A DNA stretch of 64,000 bases from Cytophagaceae bacterium (GTDB lineage: Bacteria; Bacteroidota; Bacteroidia; Cytophagales; Cyclobacteriaceae): NCBI GenBank assembly GCA_006969745.1, contig CP030886.1:3817234-3881233 (forward strand), given 5' to 3'. Of the stretch, positions 6,976-16,202 are shown in pieces. Made by a program: the position numbers and the translations under genes. The first letter of the stretch is position 1, and each line of letters opens with the position of its first letter. A model generated the notes under the pieces. That model was given only the letters and a program-made list of their open reading frames with translations, was not told the DNA's origin and did not search any database.

Positions 6976-8196
6976 ATGAAACATCTCATCTCACTACTCA
7001 TTGTCCTGGCAGTGGCCTGCGCAGGACCGGCAGAAGAACCCATCCAATGGATGTCCATTGAAGCGGATCTGCAAACGCTCATCATTCAGGCGCAGGATGG
7101 CGATACCATCGATATTCCGGCGGGCAATTACATGTTCGAAAATCCACTTATTCTGGATGGCTTATCCAACGTGGTATTCCAGGGACAGGGCATAAAAGAG
7201 ACTGTTCTCTCTTTTGAAATGCAGACCGGCGGTGCAGAAGGCATCCGTGCAGCCAACTGCACCAATCTGGTGTTTCAGAACTTCACCATTCAGGATGCTC
7301 CGGGCGACAACATCAAAGTGACAGATACGGAAGGTATTCGCTTCACCAATGTAAAGTCAGAGTGGAGTGGAGAGCCCAGCGAAGAAAATGGAGCGTATGC
7401 TTTTTATCCGGTGCTATGCAAGCGTGTGATCGTAGAAAACTGCCTGGCCATCGGTTCGGCAGATGCGGGCATCTACGTCGGCCAGTCGGACTGTGTGATC
7501 ATCCGCAACAATGAGGTGTACCACAACGTGGCGGGCATCGAAAGTGAAAACAGCCGGTGGGTGGAGATCTATGGCAACAACGCCCACGACAACACAGGAG
7601 GCATCCTCATCTTCGACATGCCCGGATTGACGCAAAGCGGCCATACTACCCGCGTCTATGACAATGACGTGATCTCCAACAACCACGACAACTTCGCGCC
7701 GGAAGGGAATGTGGTGGCGGTAGTACCTCCGGGTACAGGTATCATGATGATGGCCACCCGAAATATAGAGGTGTTTGAGAATCGCATCCATCACAACCGT
7801 ACCATAGGCACGGCACTTGCGAGTTATGTGCTGGTTGAAGCATTGGGAGCGGAGGAAGGCTCGCAGTTGGAAGCGGCCAATCAAAAGATCGATCAGGAGT
7901 ATGATCCTTATCCCAATCAGGTGTTCTTCCACGACAATGAATTCAAGAACAAGCACTGGCTGCCAACCCTCAAGAATGATTTCGGGTTGCTCTTTCTGAC
8001 CTACTTCACCTTCAGCCTGCCGGACTTTGCCATGGACGGCATCCTGCCACCGGACAAAGAGTTTGTGATGTGTTTGAGCAATAATGGGGAGTTCAACTTC
8101 GCCAACATCGACGCGGAGAACGACTTTGAAAATCGCTCCACCGATTGGAGTGCATATGATTGTGATTCGGGAACCATTGAGCCTATTTTTCAATGA
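6976..8196 (+). CDS. parallel beta-helix lipoprotein, partner of SO2930-type diheme cytochrome
   Basis: The 406-residue protein has a lipoprotein signal (LIVLAVACAG, Cys about residue 15). Residues ~40-280 form a right-handed parallel beta-helix of the pectate-lyase/NosD type, seen as repeated 'N.....F.N..I.....' rungs (NLVFQNFTIQDAPGDNIKV, CVIIRNNEVYHNVAGIESEN). It matches the beta-helix family that occurs next to SO2930/HNE_0200-type cytochromes, and that partner follows here with an ATGA overlap. The role of the pair is not established; an envelope-located oxidative function is an inference. The DNA is visibly richer in G+C than its surroundings, which suggests recent transfer. Confidence 0.85.
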   Translation: MKHLISLLIVLAVACAGPAEEPIQWMSIEADLQTLIIQAQDGDTIDIPAGNYMFENPLILDGLSNVVFQGQGIKETVLSFEMQTGGAEGIRAANCTNLVFQNFTIQDAPGDNIKVTDTEGIRFTNVKSEWSGEPSEENGAYAFYPVLCKRVIVENCLAIGSADAGIYVGQSDCVIIRNNEVYHNVAGIESENSRWVEIYGNNAHDNTGGILIFDMPGLTQSGHTTRVYDNDVISNNHDNFAPEGNVVAVVPPGTGIMMMATRNIEVFENRIHHNRTIGTALASYVLVEALGAEEGSQLEAANQKIDQEYDPYPNQVFFHDNEFKNKHWLPTLKNDFGLLFLTYFTFSLPDFAMDGILPPDKEFVMCLSNNGEFNFANIDAENDFENRSTDWSAYDCDSGTIEPIFQ

Positions 8197-9236
8197 GGAT
8201 AGTCGTTTTCATATGGATCGCCGCACTTATTTCATGTAGCCAGCCTGAGAAGAAGCAGCCAGTCATTCAAAAGGTAAGCCTTGGCGTGGAAGAAATGGCT
8301 GATTATCCTAAGAAACTCAGCGAATGGAACTTGTTCACAGAACCAATGAGCGATTTGATTCCAAAAGATGCACAAACATTTCCGTATGAAATCAATGCTG
8401 CACTCTTCTCCGACTATGCTTACAAAGCGCGCTTCATCAAGCTACCTGAGGGTCAGTCTATCGAATATCATGATACTGAAGTGCTGAGTTTTCCCGAGCA
8501 GACCGTCCTGATCAAAAACTTCTTCTATCCCGTAGATTTTCAAAACCCGGATGCTGAGCGGCGCATCCTGGAAACACGTTTGCTTATTCACGAAGCGAAA
8601 GGATGGAAGGCCATCGTTTATCAATGGAATGAAGAGCAGACCGATGCGAAGCGAGTTATTCTAGGTAAGAAAGTACCTGTAGAATGGAAAGATGCCAGCG
8701 GTACACTTCAGCGAATAAACTACAGCATTCCGTCTCAGCCACAATGTAAAAGCTGCCACGACCTGGGCGGTAAGTTGGTGCCCATTGGGCCTTCGGCTCG
8801 GCAGCTCAATCTGGAAGGTCAACTCACCGAGTGGATTGGTAAAGGGTGGTTAAAAGCTGAGGGCAACATTACGTTTCCAAAGCTGGCCAACTATTCAAAT
8901 GCAAATGAAACACTTGATGCACGAGCCCGTGCCTGGCTGGAAGTCAACTGTGCGCATTGCCATCGTAGGGAAGGACCGGCCAAGAACTCAGGGCTGTACC
9001 TGCTTGCCTCTCAAGCTGATCCATATCGTTTGGGCGTAAATAAGCCACCGATCGCGGCAGGCAAAGGTTCCGGTGGACTTAAGTATAGTATTGTGCCTGG
9101 AAATCCTGATCAATCTATCCTGGTGCACCGCATCACCTCACTGGAGCCGGGCGAAATGATGCCGGAGTTGGGGAGGAGCTTGAATCATGAAGAAGGCATA
9201 GCCTTGGTGCGGGAGTGGATTGAAAAGATGGAGTGA
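8193..9236 (+). CDS. SO2930/HNE_0200-family diheme c-type cytochrome
   Basis: The 347-residue product begins with a lipoprotein signal (WIAALISCSQ). Two heme c attachment motifs are present: C-K-S-C-H (after SIPSQPQ, about residue 187-191) and C-A-H-C-H (after WLEVN, about residue 253-257). Late Met residues in GEMMPELGRS could be axial ligands. The protein belongs to the family always encoded with the beta-helix protein upstream, and the start codon overlaps that gene's stop (ATGA). It is probably an envelope electron carrier. Downstream lies a 48-base pyrimidine tract. Confidence 0.85.
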   Translation: MRIVVFIWIAALISCSQPEKKQPVIQKVSLGVEEMADYPKKLSEWNLFTEPMSDLIPKDAQTFPYEINAALFSDYAYKARFIKLPEGQSIEYHDTEVLSFPEQTVLIKNFFYPVDFQNPDAERRILETRLLIHEAKGWKAIVYQWNEEQTDAKRVILGKKVPVEWKDASGTLQRINYSIPSQPQCKSCHDLGGKLVPIGPSARQLNLEGQLTEWIGKGWLKAEGNITFPKLANYSNANETLDARARAWLEVNCAHCHRREGPAKNSGLYLLASQADPYRLGVNKPPIAAGKGSGGLKYSIVPGNPDQSILVHRITSLEPGEMMPELGRSLNHEEGIALVREWIEKME

Positions 9237-9239
9237 CAA

Positions 9240-9287
9240 CTCTTTCTTTCTTTTCTTTCTTTTTTTCCTTCTTTCTTTTTCTTTTTT
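9240..9287. repeat. 48-base polypyrimidine tract
   Basis: Forty-eight consecutive C/T bases made of CTTT-type units directly follow the diheme cytochrome stop. The rest of the gene-free spacer 9237-9473 holds no convincing frame. A mirror-like pyrimidine run can form triplex DNA or act as a slippage tract. A role in transcription termination is only a guess. Confidence 0.6.
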
Positions 9288-9473
9288 GAGGGGCAAAAAA
9301 CACTACGCGTGCCGGAATCAAAAAACCCCTTTCCAAAACCGAAGGTTCACGAAAGGCGGTGCGGCATGCAGGTGGGTATGAGTAAATCAATCCAGCTTAC
9401 GCTCAGCCTACACGTGATTTTGGTGTTTCAATGCTGCGCATTGATTGGGAATTCCCAGATCAAAACTCGTCAA

Positions 9474-10487
9474 TTAAGACAGATCAACTTTATTCCATAA
9501 TTCATCAATCAAAGCTTTAGGTTCGTCCAGATAAAGGGCAATGCGAGTGAATTCCTTGGTGAACCCGTAAAATCCGGTCAGCTTCATGGGTGCAGTCACT
9601 TCGATCAGCACGTTGTGGCCTTCCATGTCTTTGAAAGGGGATAGGTACACCAATCCTTCCACCTGATCTAAGGATGTGGTTTGTTCTGTGATGGATTGGA
9701 TTTGATTCAAAGGGATCTCTACTTGTCCCATTACACCATATTTCAAGGTCAGGAGATCATTGTTTAATGTGATTGGTCGTTTGCCCAGAGAACGCAAGAT
9801 TCCATATACCTGGAAACAGGCATAAATGCTGAGGATCGTCAATATCCAGGCGGCTATCGTGCTGTAGTTTTGAAGAAGCAGGTGCACAGCAAAAGCCTCA
9901 ATAATGATGAGAAAGACAAACACTCCGAGCACCATGCGTGTGCTGGTTGTCTTGTGATAACTGAATTCATGTGGTTGAAGGATGTGTTTTCTCCAATGAA
10001 TAAACCCATAGTAGATCATAGAGAGCTCAGTGGCAAATGCTGCACTGACACCTTTAGGCAAAAAACTATCAGCTGCCTGCTTTGCAGCCATGTAAAAGTC
10101 CGGCGTGGTAGCCTGGCTCTGTTTCACTTTTTTGAAAGCCTTGCGAATCGTGACGATTAGATAGGTGACTATGGTAATCTCAAGTAGTGGAAGAAACCAG
10201 GTCTTTACCAAGGATAGATAGTATTGATGTTCGGCCGGGAGGATGATGGAGGCAACAATAATTCCGAGAATGAAAACAGGAATGACAGTCGTCTTTGGGA
10301 TGCTTCGTTTGCGGATGATTAGAAAATAGATAACGGGCGTGGAGATGAGCAAATCAAAAGTAATCGCTGCGCTGAGTTGATGAGGATTATCAGCAAATAG
10401 GGGCGAACCAGCCACATATACACATGCCAGAATAATAGCTGGTGGTAACAGGAAGATAAGGTTTCGGAAGTTGAGCTGTTGTACCAT
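9474..10487 (-). CDS. multi-pass membrane protein of unknown function
   Basis: The 337-residue protein has about six hydrophobic segments in the N-terminal two thirds (for example LIFLLPPAIILACVYVAGS, VIPVFILGIIVASIILPA, MVLGVFVFLIIIEAFAVHLL). The ~90-residue cytoplasmic tail looks PH-like (LNNDLLTLKYGVMGQVEIPL, VLIEVTAPMKLTGFYGFTKE). It resembles Bacteroidota proteins that are often misannotated as beta-carotene monooxygenases, but no oxygenase residues are visible. It lies downstream of the BNR-repeat gene, with a terminator between them, so it is probably transcribed separately. Confidence 0.7.
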   Translation of the reverse strand: MVQQLNFRNLIFLLPPAIILACVYVAGSPLFADNPHQLSAAITFDLLISTPVIYFLIIRKRSIPKTTVIPVFILGIIVASIILPAEHQYYLSLVKTWFLPLLEITIVTYLIVTIRKAFKKVKQSQATTPDFYMAAKQAADSFLPKGVSAAFATELSMIYYGFIHWRKHILQPHEFSYHKTTSTRMVLGVFVFLIIIEAFAVHLLLQNYSTIAAWILTILSIYACFQVYGILRSLGKRPITLNNDLLTLKYGVMGQVEIPLNQIQSITEQTTSLDQVEGLVYLSPFKDMEGHNVLIEVTAPMKLTGFYGFTKEFTRIALYLDEPKALIDELWNKVDLS

Positions 10488-10522
10488 CTCTTTATTGGGT
10501 TGTTTAAAGAGTAGGTAACAAA

Positions 10523-10548
10523 AAAGGGGTGTTTATTACACCCCCTTT
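10523..10548 (-). terminator. rho-independent terminator of BNR-repeat gene
   Basis: GGGGTGT, a TTATT loop and ACACCCC form the stem. Read on the minus strand it is followed by TTTTTTG. It lies 20 bases after the stop of the gene at 10569-13682. Confidence 0.75.
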
Positions 10549-10568
10549 CACTTTTTTGTACAATTAAA

Positions 10569-13500
10569 CTATTTATCCAATTTGACAGCATCTACTTCTG
10601 CCTCTTTCACCTTCTGATTAAATTCATCAATTCTGGTATCCAGAATCTCATTCAGCATTTTAAGCTGCTCATCTATCTTGGCCGTTACCTCATCATAGAA
10701 CGCAAGCGCTGAGTCTGTCGGACGATAGCTTCCCACACCTGATAGTGAAGCCAGGTGTCCAAGCTTGTTGTTGAGTCTGATAGGGAAGTTCAACGGATCC
10801 TGTCCACTCTCATTTTGCGTTTGATATAGCGCTTTCTCTATTTCAGACATATCCTTTATGATAGCTTTGCCTAACTCACTTATTTCATCATTCTCCGCTT
10901 TCTTCATCACATCGCTGATCTGGCTTTTAGCCTTTCTAATGTTGATGATACCTTCATGTGTTTCTGTCAGCTTATCACGCACCTTGATCAGGAAGTCAAA
11001 CTGAGCCTGATAGTCAGCTTGAGATGCTTCCGCTCGAGGATCAGCTAGAATGTTGAAGTTTTGAGCGCTTTCAACCCCATTCACATTCATTTTCACAGTG
11101 TACTCACCAGGGATAGCCATCGGGCCGTTGGTGGTTGCCCACCATAAGATCATGCCATCAAAGGTTTTCGCGCCATTGTAGCGCATGCCCCAGTTCATGG
11201 TATTCAATCCTTCTTTTACATCGAGCATGTCTTCATTGTCTTCCTTGTTGGGATGCGTAGAATACTTCTTTATCAGGTCGCCATCACTTTCGTGGAAGCT
11301 GATGGAGATGGTATCTGTTTTAGCAGTGTCCTTCATAAAGTAATTGACCAATACTCCTCCCGGATGGTTGGTTCCGGCAGTTTTAGATGTCCTTCCATTA
11401 CCACCTCCCATGCGATAGCTATCCATAGGCTTGTACAGATAATTTGCTTTACCACTTGCATCAGCTAACTGATGTAAAGGAGTAAGATCATCAATCATCC
11501 AAAAGCTACGCCCTTGGGTGGCTGCAATCAGGTTGTTGTCTTTGACAGCCAGATCTGTAATCGGAACGATTGGCAGGTTCATCTGGAAAGCACTCCAGCT
11601 GGCACCATCATCAAAGGAAACATACATGCCTGCTTCAGTTCCTGCGTACAGCAATCCTTTTTGATTTGGGTCAGCGCGTACCACGCGGGTGAAATGTTCG
11701 GAAGCGATTCCACTATTGATCCGCTTCCACGTCTGACCATAATCCTCAGTCTTGTACAAGTAAGGTGTGTAGTCACCCAATTTGTAGCGGGTACCAGCGA
11801 TGTACAATCCGCCTTTATTAAAGGGATCGATTTCCACACTGTTTATCATCATCCACTCAGGCATACCTGCTGGAGTTACGTTGGTCCAGTTGTCACCGCC
11901 ATCTCTGGTGATATGCACCAGACCATCATCAGACCCAGTCCAGATGACGCCTTCTTCGTGATAGGATTCTACTGCTGCGAAAATGGTACAATAATATTCT
12001 ACACTGGTATTGTCCTTTGTGATTGGACCTCCGGAAGAACCAAGTTTGCTCGGATCATTTCTTGTCAGATCCGGACTTATAACCTCCCAGGTCTGGCCTT
12101 CGTTGGTAGTCACATGCAATTGGTTGGATGCAGTATATAGTTTGTTAGGATTGTGAGGAGAAAAGAAGATTGGAAAGTTCCACTGGAATCGGTACTTAAA
12201 CCCTTCAGCTCCATGTCCCATCGGATTGTCAGGCCATACGTTCACAGCTCTCACTTGATCTTTTGAATGATCTACGCGGGTAAGGAAACCATCGTAGCTT
12301 CCGCCATAAACAATATCATTATTGTCAGGCTTTGGTGCAATGTGCGCACTCTCTCCACCTGCAGTTGATTCCCAGTCATTATCTCCAATAAACCAACCAC
12401 CGGATCGATGATCAATTCTCACGGTGGAGTTGTCTTGCTGTGCTCCGTAGATTTTATATGGGAATGAGTTGTCGGTGGTCACCCGATAGAATTGTGCAGT
12501 TGGTTGATTCTGGTAGGTTGACCAGTTTTCACCAGCATCAAAACTTACCTGAGCGCCACCATCATCACCGATTACCATTCGTTGGTTGTCTTCAGGCGCA
12601 ATCCAGAAGTCGTGATGGTCACCGTGTGGGGCATTGTATGTCTCATACGTACGTCCACCATCTGTTGATTTGTGGTATCGTACGTTCATGACATAAACCC
12701 CATCTTCATCCTGCGTATCCGCATAGATGCGTGTATAATACCAGGCTCTTTGTCTCAGTTTTCTTTCCTTGTTGATCAGCCTCCAGGTTTTGCCTGCATC
12801 ATCTGATCTGTAAACTCCTCCTGCTTTGTTTTCTATGATAGCCCAAACGCGGTTTGAGTTGACTGGTGAAACAGTCACACCAGAGATTCCCCATATTCCG
12901 CCAGGTAGGCCTTCGTTTTTCGAAATATTGGTCCAGGTATCGCCACCATCTGTACTTTTCCATAGCGCGGATCCTTCACCACCGCTTTCCAGGCTATAGG
13001 GTGTACGTCGAATTCTCCAGGTGGAAGCATATAAGATTCGCGGGTTATTCGGATCAAATGTAAGATCTACAGCTCCTGCATCTGCATTTGCATAAAGAAT
13101 ACGCTCCCATGTCTTTCCCCCATCTTTACTTCGGTAAACACCTCGCTCGGTAGAAGACTTATAGAGATCTCCCATAACTGCTGCATATACTAAATCAGGA
13201 TTCTTAGGATGAATGCGTACACGAGGAATATGACGAGAATTCTTCATGCCTATTTCCTGCCATGTGGTGCCGGCATCTACTGACTTCCACATGCCCCAGC
13301 CAGAGGATACGTTACCACGAACGGTTACTTCACCGCCACCAACATAGATCACATTATTGTCCCATTCACTTACAGCAACGGCACCAATAGATCCGCCGAA
13401 AAAGCCATCAGAGATATTTTCCCAGGTACTTCCAGCATCTTTTGTACGCCATACTCCCCCTCCTGTAGCCCCCATGTAGTAGAGGTTAGGTTTTCCCGGC

Positions 13501-13682
13501 ACCCCGGTAACAGCAGCAGAGCGGCCACCACGGAAAGGTCCTATGTTTCGCCATTGGATCCCATCATATAGTTTGCTGTCGTAGTTTTTAGTGCTGCTGG
13601 AGGCTTTACTCTTCCGGCGTTGTGCGGTTCCGTCAAAGGCAACAAAAGTTACCATCAACAAAACGACTAGTATCTTCTTCAT
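10569..13682 (-). CDS. secreted BNR/Asp-box (sortilin/VPS10-like) beta-propeller protein
   Basis: The 1,037-residue protein has a signal peptide (ILVVLLMVTFVAFDGTAQ). At least ten Asp-box turns of the 'S.D.G.TW' type are spread over residues ~85-720 (TKDAGSTWE, SKDGGKTWE, STDGGDTWT, SDDAGKTWR, TEDYGQTWK, SFDDGASWS). They give one or two large beta-propellers of the sortilin/xyloglucanase type. The last ~200 residues are a beta region followed by helices (LDTRIDEFNQKVKEAEVDAV). Such proteins are abundant in Bacteroidota and usually of unknown ligand. No glycosidase catalytic acid could be assigned, so enzymatic activity is not claimed. It is single-gene and closed by its own terminator. Confidence 0.85.
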   Translation of the reverse strand: MKKILVVLLMVTFVAFDGTAQRRKSKASSSTKNYDSKLYDGIQWRNIGPFRGGRSAAVTGVPGKPNLYYMGATGGGVWRTKDAGSTWENISDGFFGGSIGAVAVSEWDNNVIYVGGGEVTVRGNVSSGWGMWKSVDAGTTWQEIGMKNSRHIPRVRIHPKNPDLVYAAVMGDLYKSSTERGVYRSKDGGKTWERILYANADAGAVDLTFDPNNPRILYASTWRIRRTPYSLESGGEGSALWKSTDGGDTWTNISKNEGLPGGIWGISGVTVSPVNSNRVWAIIENKAGGVYRSDDAGKTWRLINKERKLRQRAWYYTRIYADTQDEDGVYVMNVRYHKSTDGGRTYETYNAPHGDHHDFWIAPEDNQRMVIGDDGGAQVSFDAGENWSTYQNQPTAQFYRVTTDNSFPYKIYGAQQDNSTVRIDHRSGGWFIGDNDWESTAGGESAHIAPKPDNNDIVYGGSYDGFLTRVDHSKDQVRAVNVWPDNPMGHGAEGFKYRFQWNFPIFFSPHNPNKLYTASNQLHVTTNEGQTWEVISPDLTRNDPSKLGSSGGPITKDNTSVEYYCTIFAAVESYHEEGVIWTGSDDGLVHITRDGGDNWTNVTPAGMPEWMMINSVEIDPFNKGGLYIAGTRYKLGDYTPYLYKTEDYGQTWKRINSGIASEHFTRVVRADPNQKGLLYAGTEAGMYVSFDDGASWSAFQMNLPIVPITDLAVKDNNLIAATQGRSFWMIDDLTPLHQLADASGKANYLYKPMDSYRMGGGNGRTSKTAGTNHPGGVLVNYFMKDTAKTDTISISFHESDGDLIKKYSTHPNKEDNEDMLDVKEGLNTMNWGMRYNGAKTFDGMILWWATTNGPMAIPGEYTVKMNVNGVESAQNFNILADPRAEASQADYQAQFDFLIKVRDKLTETHEGIINIRKAKSQISDVMKKAENDEISELGKAIIKDMSEIEKALYQTQNESGQDPLNFPIRLNNKLGHLASLSGVGSYRPTDSALAFYDEVTAKIDEQLKMLNEILDTRIDEFNQKVKEAEVDAVKLDK

Positions 13683-13739
13683 ACGTTTAGGTTTTAGTTT
13701 GATTTCAAGTTAATGATTTAGGCACAAGATTTTTTATAG

Positions 13740-13758
13740 TAACCTACACTAGAGGTTA
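13740..13758. promoter_or_regulatory. short inverted repeat in divergent promoter region
   Basis: TAACCT, a 7-base spacer and AGGTTA lie about 58 bases upstream of the BNR-repeat gene and about 87 bases upstream of the CheC-like gene. The site could serve either direction. Six-bp arms are weak evidence. Confidence 0.25.
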
Positions 13759-13844
13759 TTTATTCATTTGGATGGGTGGAACTTTTTCTGTTACATTTAG
13801 TTTAATCTTCCATTAAATTTGAAAAGCAACACCGCTAAAAAATT

Positions 13845-14456
13845 GTGAGTCGAGGAAATTTGTCTGAATTACATCTGGAAATCATTGAAGAAATGATCTC
13901 TGAATCTTTAAATAAGGCCGCCCAATCTATGGAGCAGATGCTTAAGATTCGTGTGGAACCTAAATTGGTTCAATTTGGTGAAGGACAATTGCACGGCATC
14001 AAAGAATTTGATGATTTGGGTAGGTTCAAGGTGAACCTTATGAAAGTGGCTTTCCATGGTGAAATCAATGGAGCGTTCTATTTTGTGATCAATAACCATG
14101 AAATGGACCTAATCAACAGTGTGTGTCTGCCAGACGATATCACCGGCTCGCGCAATAGTCATACTAAAATGATGAAGCACGATTTCATGTCAGAAATAGA
14201 GAATCTAATTGCCAACATGTCAATCGCTGCTCTTTCTGATTTTCTTGGAGTGCAAGTTATTGGTGAGGTGCCGATCGTTAGAAACATGAAAGGAGAACTG
14301 GTGAACTCCTACCTTGAAAATGAAAATGAACAAAACCACACAGGTTTTTTCGTCAACTCAAATCTCAATGGTACCATGGTGAATATTACACCTCATTTTC
14401 TTTGGATGATTGACGATAATTTCATTCGCATCACGAAGTTGAATACCGTCGCCTAG
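13845..14456 (+). CDS. CheC/CheX-type phosphatase-like protein
   Basis: The 203-residue soluble protein contains the full CheC/CheX active-site pattern [DS]-x3-E-x2-N-x22-P. D-F-M-S-E-I-E-N is followed 22 residues later by P in GEVPIV. An N-terminal helix, [16 protein letters not shown], resembles the first CheC half motif, but its own Pro is not at the expected distance. CheC-family proteins dephosphorylate CheY~P and related receivers. No che genes are nearby, so the target may be a non-chemotaxis receiver. The frame starts with GTG; the next ATG would remove the first helix. The stop overlaps the msrB stop on the opposite strand (CTAG shared). Confidence 0.8.
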   Translation: MSRGNLSELHLEIIEEMISESLNKAAQSMEQMLKIRVEPKLVQFGEGQLHGIKEFDDLGRFKVNLMKVAFHGEINGAFYFVINNHEMDLINSVCLPDDITGSRNSHTKMMKHDFMSEIENLIANMSIAALSDFLGVQVIGEVPIVRNMKGELVNSYLENENEQNHTGFFVNSNLNGTMVNITPHFLWMIDDNFIRITKLNTVA

Positions 14457-14845
14457 GTCTTTTTGAAGTTTAGAGCCCCTGAATTCATGCAATACCGCTG
14501 ACCGCTTGGTTGAGGTCCATCGGGGAAAATATGTCCAAGATGACTACCACAGCGTCCACATTTCACCTCTGTACGTACCATCCCAAAAGACTTATCCTTT
14601 TCGAATTCCACTGCTTCAGCACGGATAGGATCGTAAAAACTAGGCCAACCGGATCCTGAATCGTATTTTGTTTCCGAAGAGTACAGTTCATTTCCACAAG
14701 CCGCACATTCATACACTCCCTTATCTTTATTTTCCAATAGCGAACCTGTCCAGGGACGTTCCGTTCCTTTTTCTCTTAAGATATGAAACTGCTCATCTGA
14801 GAGCTCCTTTTTCCATTCTTCTTCACTTTTGTTGATTTTCTCCAT
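14453..14845 (-). CDS. msrB: peptide-methionine (R)-S-oxide reductase MsrB
   Basis: From the ATG at 14845 the protein has about 130 residues, starting [17 protein letters not shown] longer in-frame start at 14905 adds 20 unconserved residues. It carries both zinc CxxC pairs (C-A-A-C and C-G-R-C), the GSGWPSF motif, the GHIFPDGP motif and the catalytic Cys in QRYCMNS. It reduces the R-epimer of methionine sulfoxide, using thioredoxin. No signal peptide is seen from the preferred start, so it is cytosolic. It is convergent with the CheC-like gene, overlapping by 4 bases. Confidence 0.95.
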   Translation of the reverse strand: MEKINKSEEEWKKELSDEQFHILREKGTERPWTGSLLENKDKGVYECAACGNELYSSETKYDSGSGWPSFYDPIRAEAVEFEKDKSFGMVRTEVKCGRCGSHLGHIFPDGPQPSGQRYCMNSGALNFKKT

Positions 14846-14969
14846 TTTTGGGGACTTTTTAAGGTTCTGTGTATTACCAACTAATATAAAGATTAAACAG
14901 TTCAAGTGCTCAATTGTCCACTTATCACATATGTAAAAATTCGTGTAACCAATTAGCTCTTTTCCACAT

Positions 14970-14994
14970 TAAGTAGTTGACACTATACTACTTA
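14970..14994. promoter_or_regulatory. palindromic operator candidate for RND efflux operon
   Basis: TAAGTAGT, a 9-base spacer and ACTACTTA form a perfect 8-bp inverted repeat ending 2 bases before the ATG of the membrane fusion gene. A repressor bound here would block the start of the efflux operon. No regulator gene is adjacent, so the cognate protein (for example TetR- or MarR-like) would be encoded elsewhere. Confidence 0.5.
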
Positions 14995-14996
14995 TC

Positions 14997-16190
14997 ATGA
15001 AGAGAAAACTAATCATCATTCTTTCCTCAGTGGGAATCCTATTACTTGCCTTCTTACTGGCGGGAATTTTTGCTGGACAAAAAGAAGAACCAAAAGACAA
15101 AAGGCCTCTGGCAGTTACTAAAACTGTACAAACGAAGAAGGTAAATTATCAAACTATACAGACGGATGTTGTCTCTTATGGCAGAGTACAAACAGCTCAG
15201 ACACTGGATCTACTTTCCGAAGTTTCGGGCAGAATGTATCAAGGTAAGGTAAGGCTTAAAGAAGGGGAGCGATTCAAAAAGGGAGATTTGCTTTTTTATA
15301 TCGATGATAGAGAGCCTGCATTAAATCTAAAATCGCAAAAAAGTAACTTCCTGAGAGATTTGGCAGGAATTTTACCGGACCTGAAAGTTGACTTCAACAA
15401 TAATTTTGATGCCTGGAATTCATACTTCAATTCATTGGATATTGATAAGAAGTTTGGACCATTGCCGGAAACCGCATCAGAAAAAGAAAAAATATTTTTA
15501 GCTACAAAAGGAATTTACAGTTCCTACTATACGATCAAGAGTGCCGAAGCACGGTTGGATAAGCATCGCTACTACGCACCATTTGATGGGAGCATCATGG
15601 AAGTGAGCTTGCAGTCGGGATCATTTATTAATCCGGGTGTGAGTATTGGTAAGGTTATGCGACGTGGGGTTCACGAATTGAAAGTGGCCATTGAAACAAA
15701 AGATATTCCATGGATAAAGGAAAATTCACCTGTAAAGATCTATTCGGATGAAATGGATCAATACCTGGAAGGCCGAGTGACAAGAATAAGTGATTTTGTA
15801 AATCAGAATACGCAATCGGTAGATGTATTTATAGCGATTCAACCTTCAGGAAGTAAAATATATGATGGCCAGTTTTTTCAGGCAGCAATACCTGCAAGGA
15901 CGGTAAAGGACGGCATGATTATGCCAAGAAATGCCATCTATAATGGCAATGAAGTCTTTGTTGTTCAGGACACACTCCTCAAAATGAGGAAAATAAATGT
16001 GATCCGTCTTGCAGATGAGGATGCCATCATCAGCGGTCTCGATCGGGGAGAAGATTTGGTTATTGAGCCATTGATTGGCGCATTCAACAATATGGTAGTC
16101 GAAAAGCAAGAGGTGAAAGATATTGATTTGGAGCTTGGTGAGGCCAATGAAGCCGCAAGTACCAGTCAATCACCTACAGCATCAAACTAA
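14997..16190 (+). CDS. RND efflux periplasmic adaptor (membrane fusion protein)
   Basis: The 397-residue protein has one N-terminal membrane anchor (LIIILSSVGILLLAFLLAGIF). A lipoyl-like half is at about residues 60-110 (LDLLSEVSGRMYQGKVRLKEGERFKKGDLLFYID). A short, non-canonical hairpin region follows, and the second lipoyl half is YAPFDGSIMEVSLQSGSFI. Beta-barrel and membrane-proximal domains follow (to ~365). It should bridge the inner-membrane pump to the TolC-type channel encoded downstream. The order adaptor-pump-channel with gaps of 12 and 25 bases indicates one operon. The C-terminal tail is Ser/Ala/Glu rich. Confidence 0.92.
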   Translation: MKRKLIIILSSVGILLLAFLLAGIFAGQKEEPKDKRPLAVTKTVQTKKVNYQTIQTDVVSYGRVQTAQTLDLLSEVSGRMYQGKVRLKEGERFKKGDLLFYIDDREPALNLKSQKSNFLRDLAGILPDLKVDFNNNFDAWNSYFNSLDIDKKFGPLPETASEKEKIFLATKGIYSSYYTIKSAEARLDKHRYYAPFDGSIMEVSLQSGSFINPGVSIGKVMRRGVHELKVAIETKDIPWIKENSPVKIYSDEMDQYLEGRVTRISDFVNQNTQSVDVFIAIQPSGSKIYDGQFFQAAIPARTVKDGMIMPRNAIYNGNEVFVVQDTLLKMRKINVIRLADEDAIISGLDRGEDLVIEPLIGAFNNMVVEKQEVKDIDLELGEANEAASTSQSPTASN

Positions 16191-16202
16191 AAACGAATCG
16201 TT

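Noticed and set aside
7414..8193. 259-residue frame on the minus strand opposite the beta-helix gene
   Set aside because: High G+C makes stops rare on the opposite strand; the product has no family features while the plus-strand protein has a lipobox and beta-helix rungs and overlaps its conserved partner by ATGA.
11514..12140. 208-residue plus-strand frame inside the BNR-repeat gene
   Set aside because: It is a shadow of the Asp-box repeats on the other strand, with no start context or recognisable domain.
14978..14990. E. coli-like TTGACA/TATACT promoter upstream of the RND operon
   Set aside because: The two hexamers are only a few bases apart and Bacteroidota use a different consensus; they fall inside the palindrome by chance.
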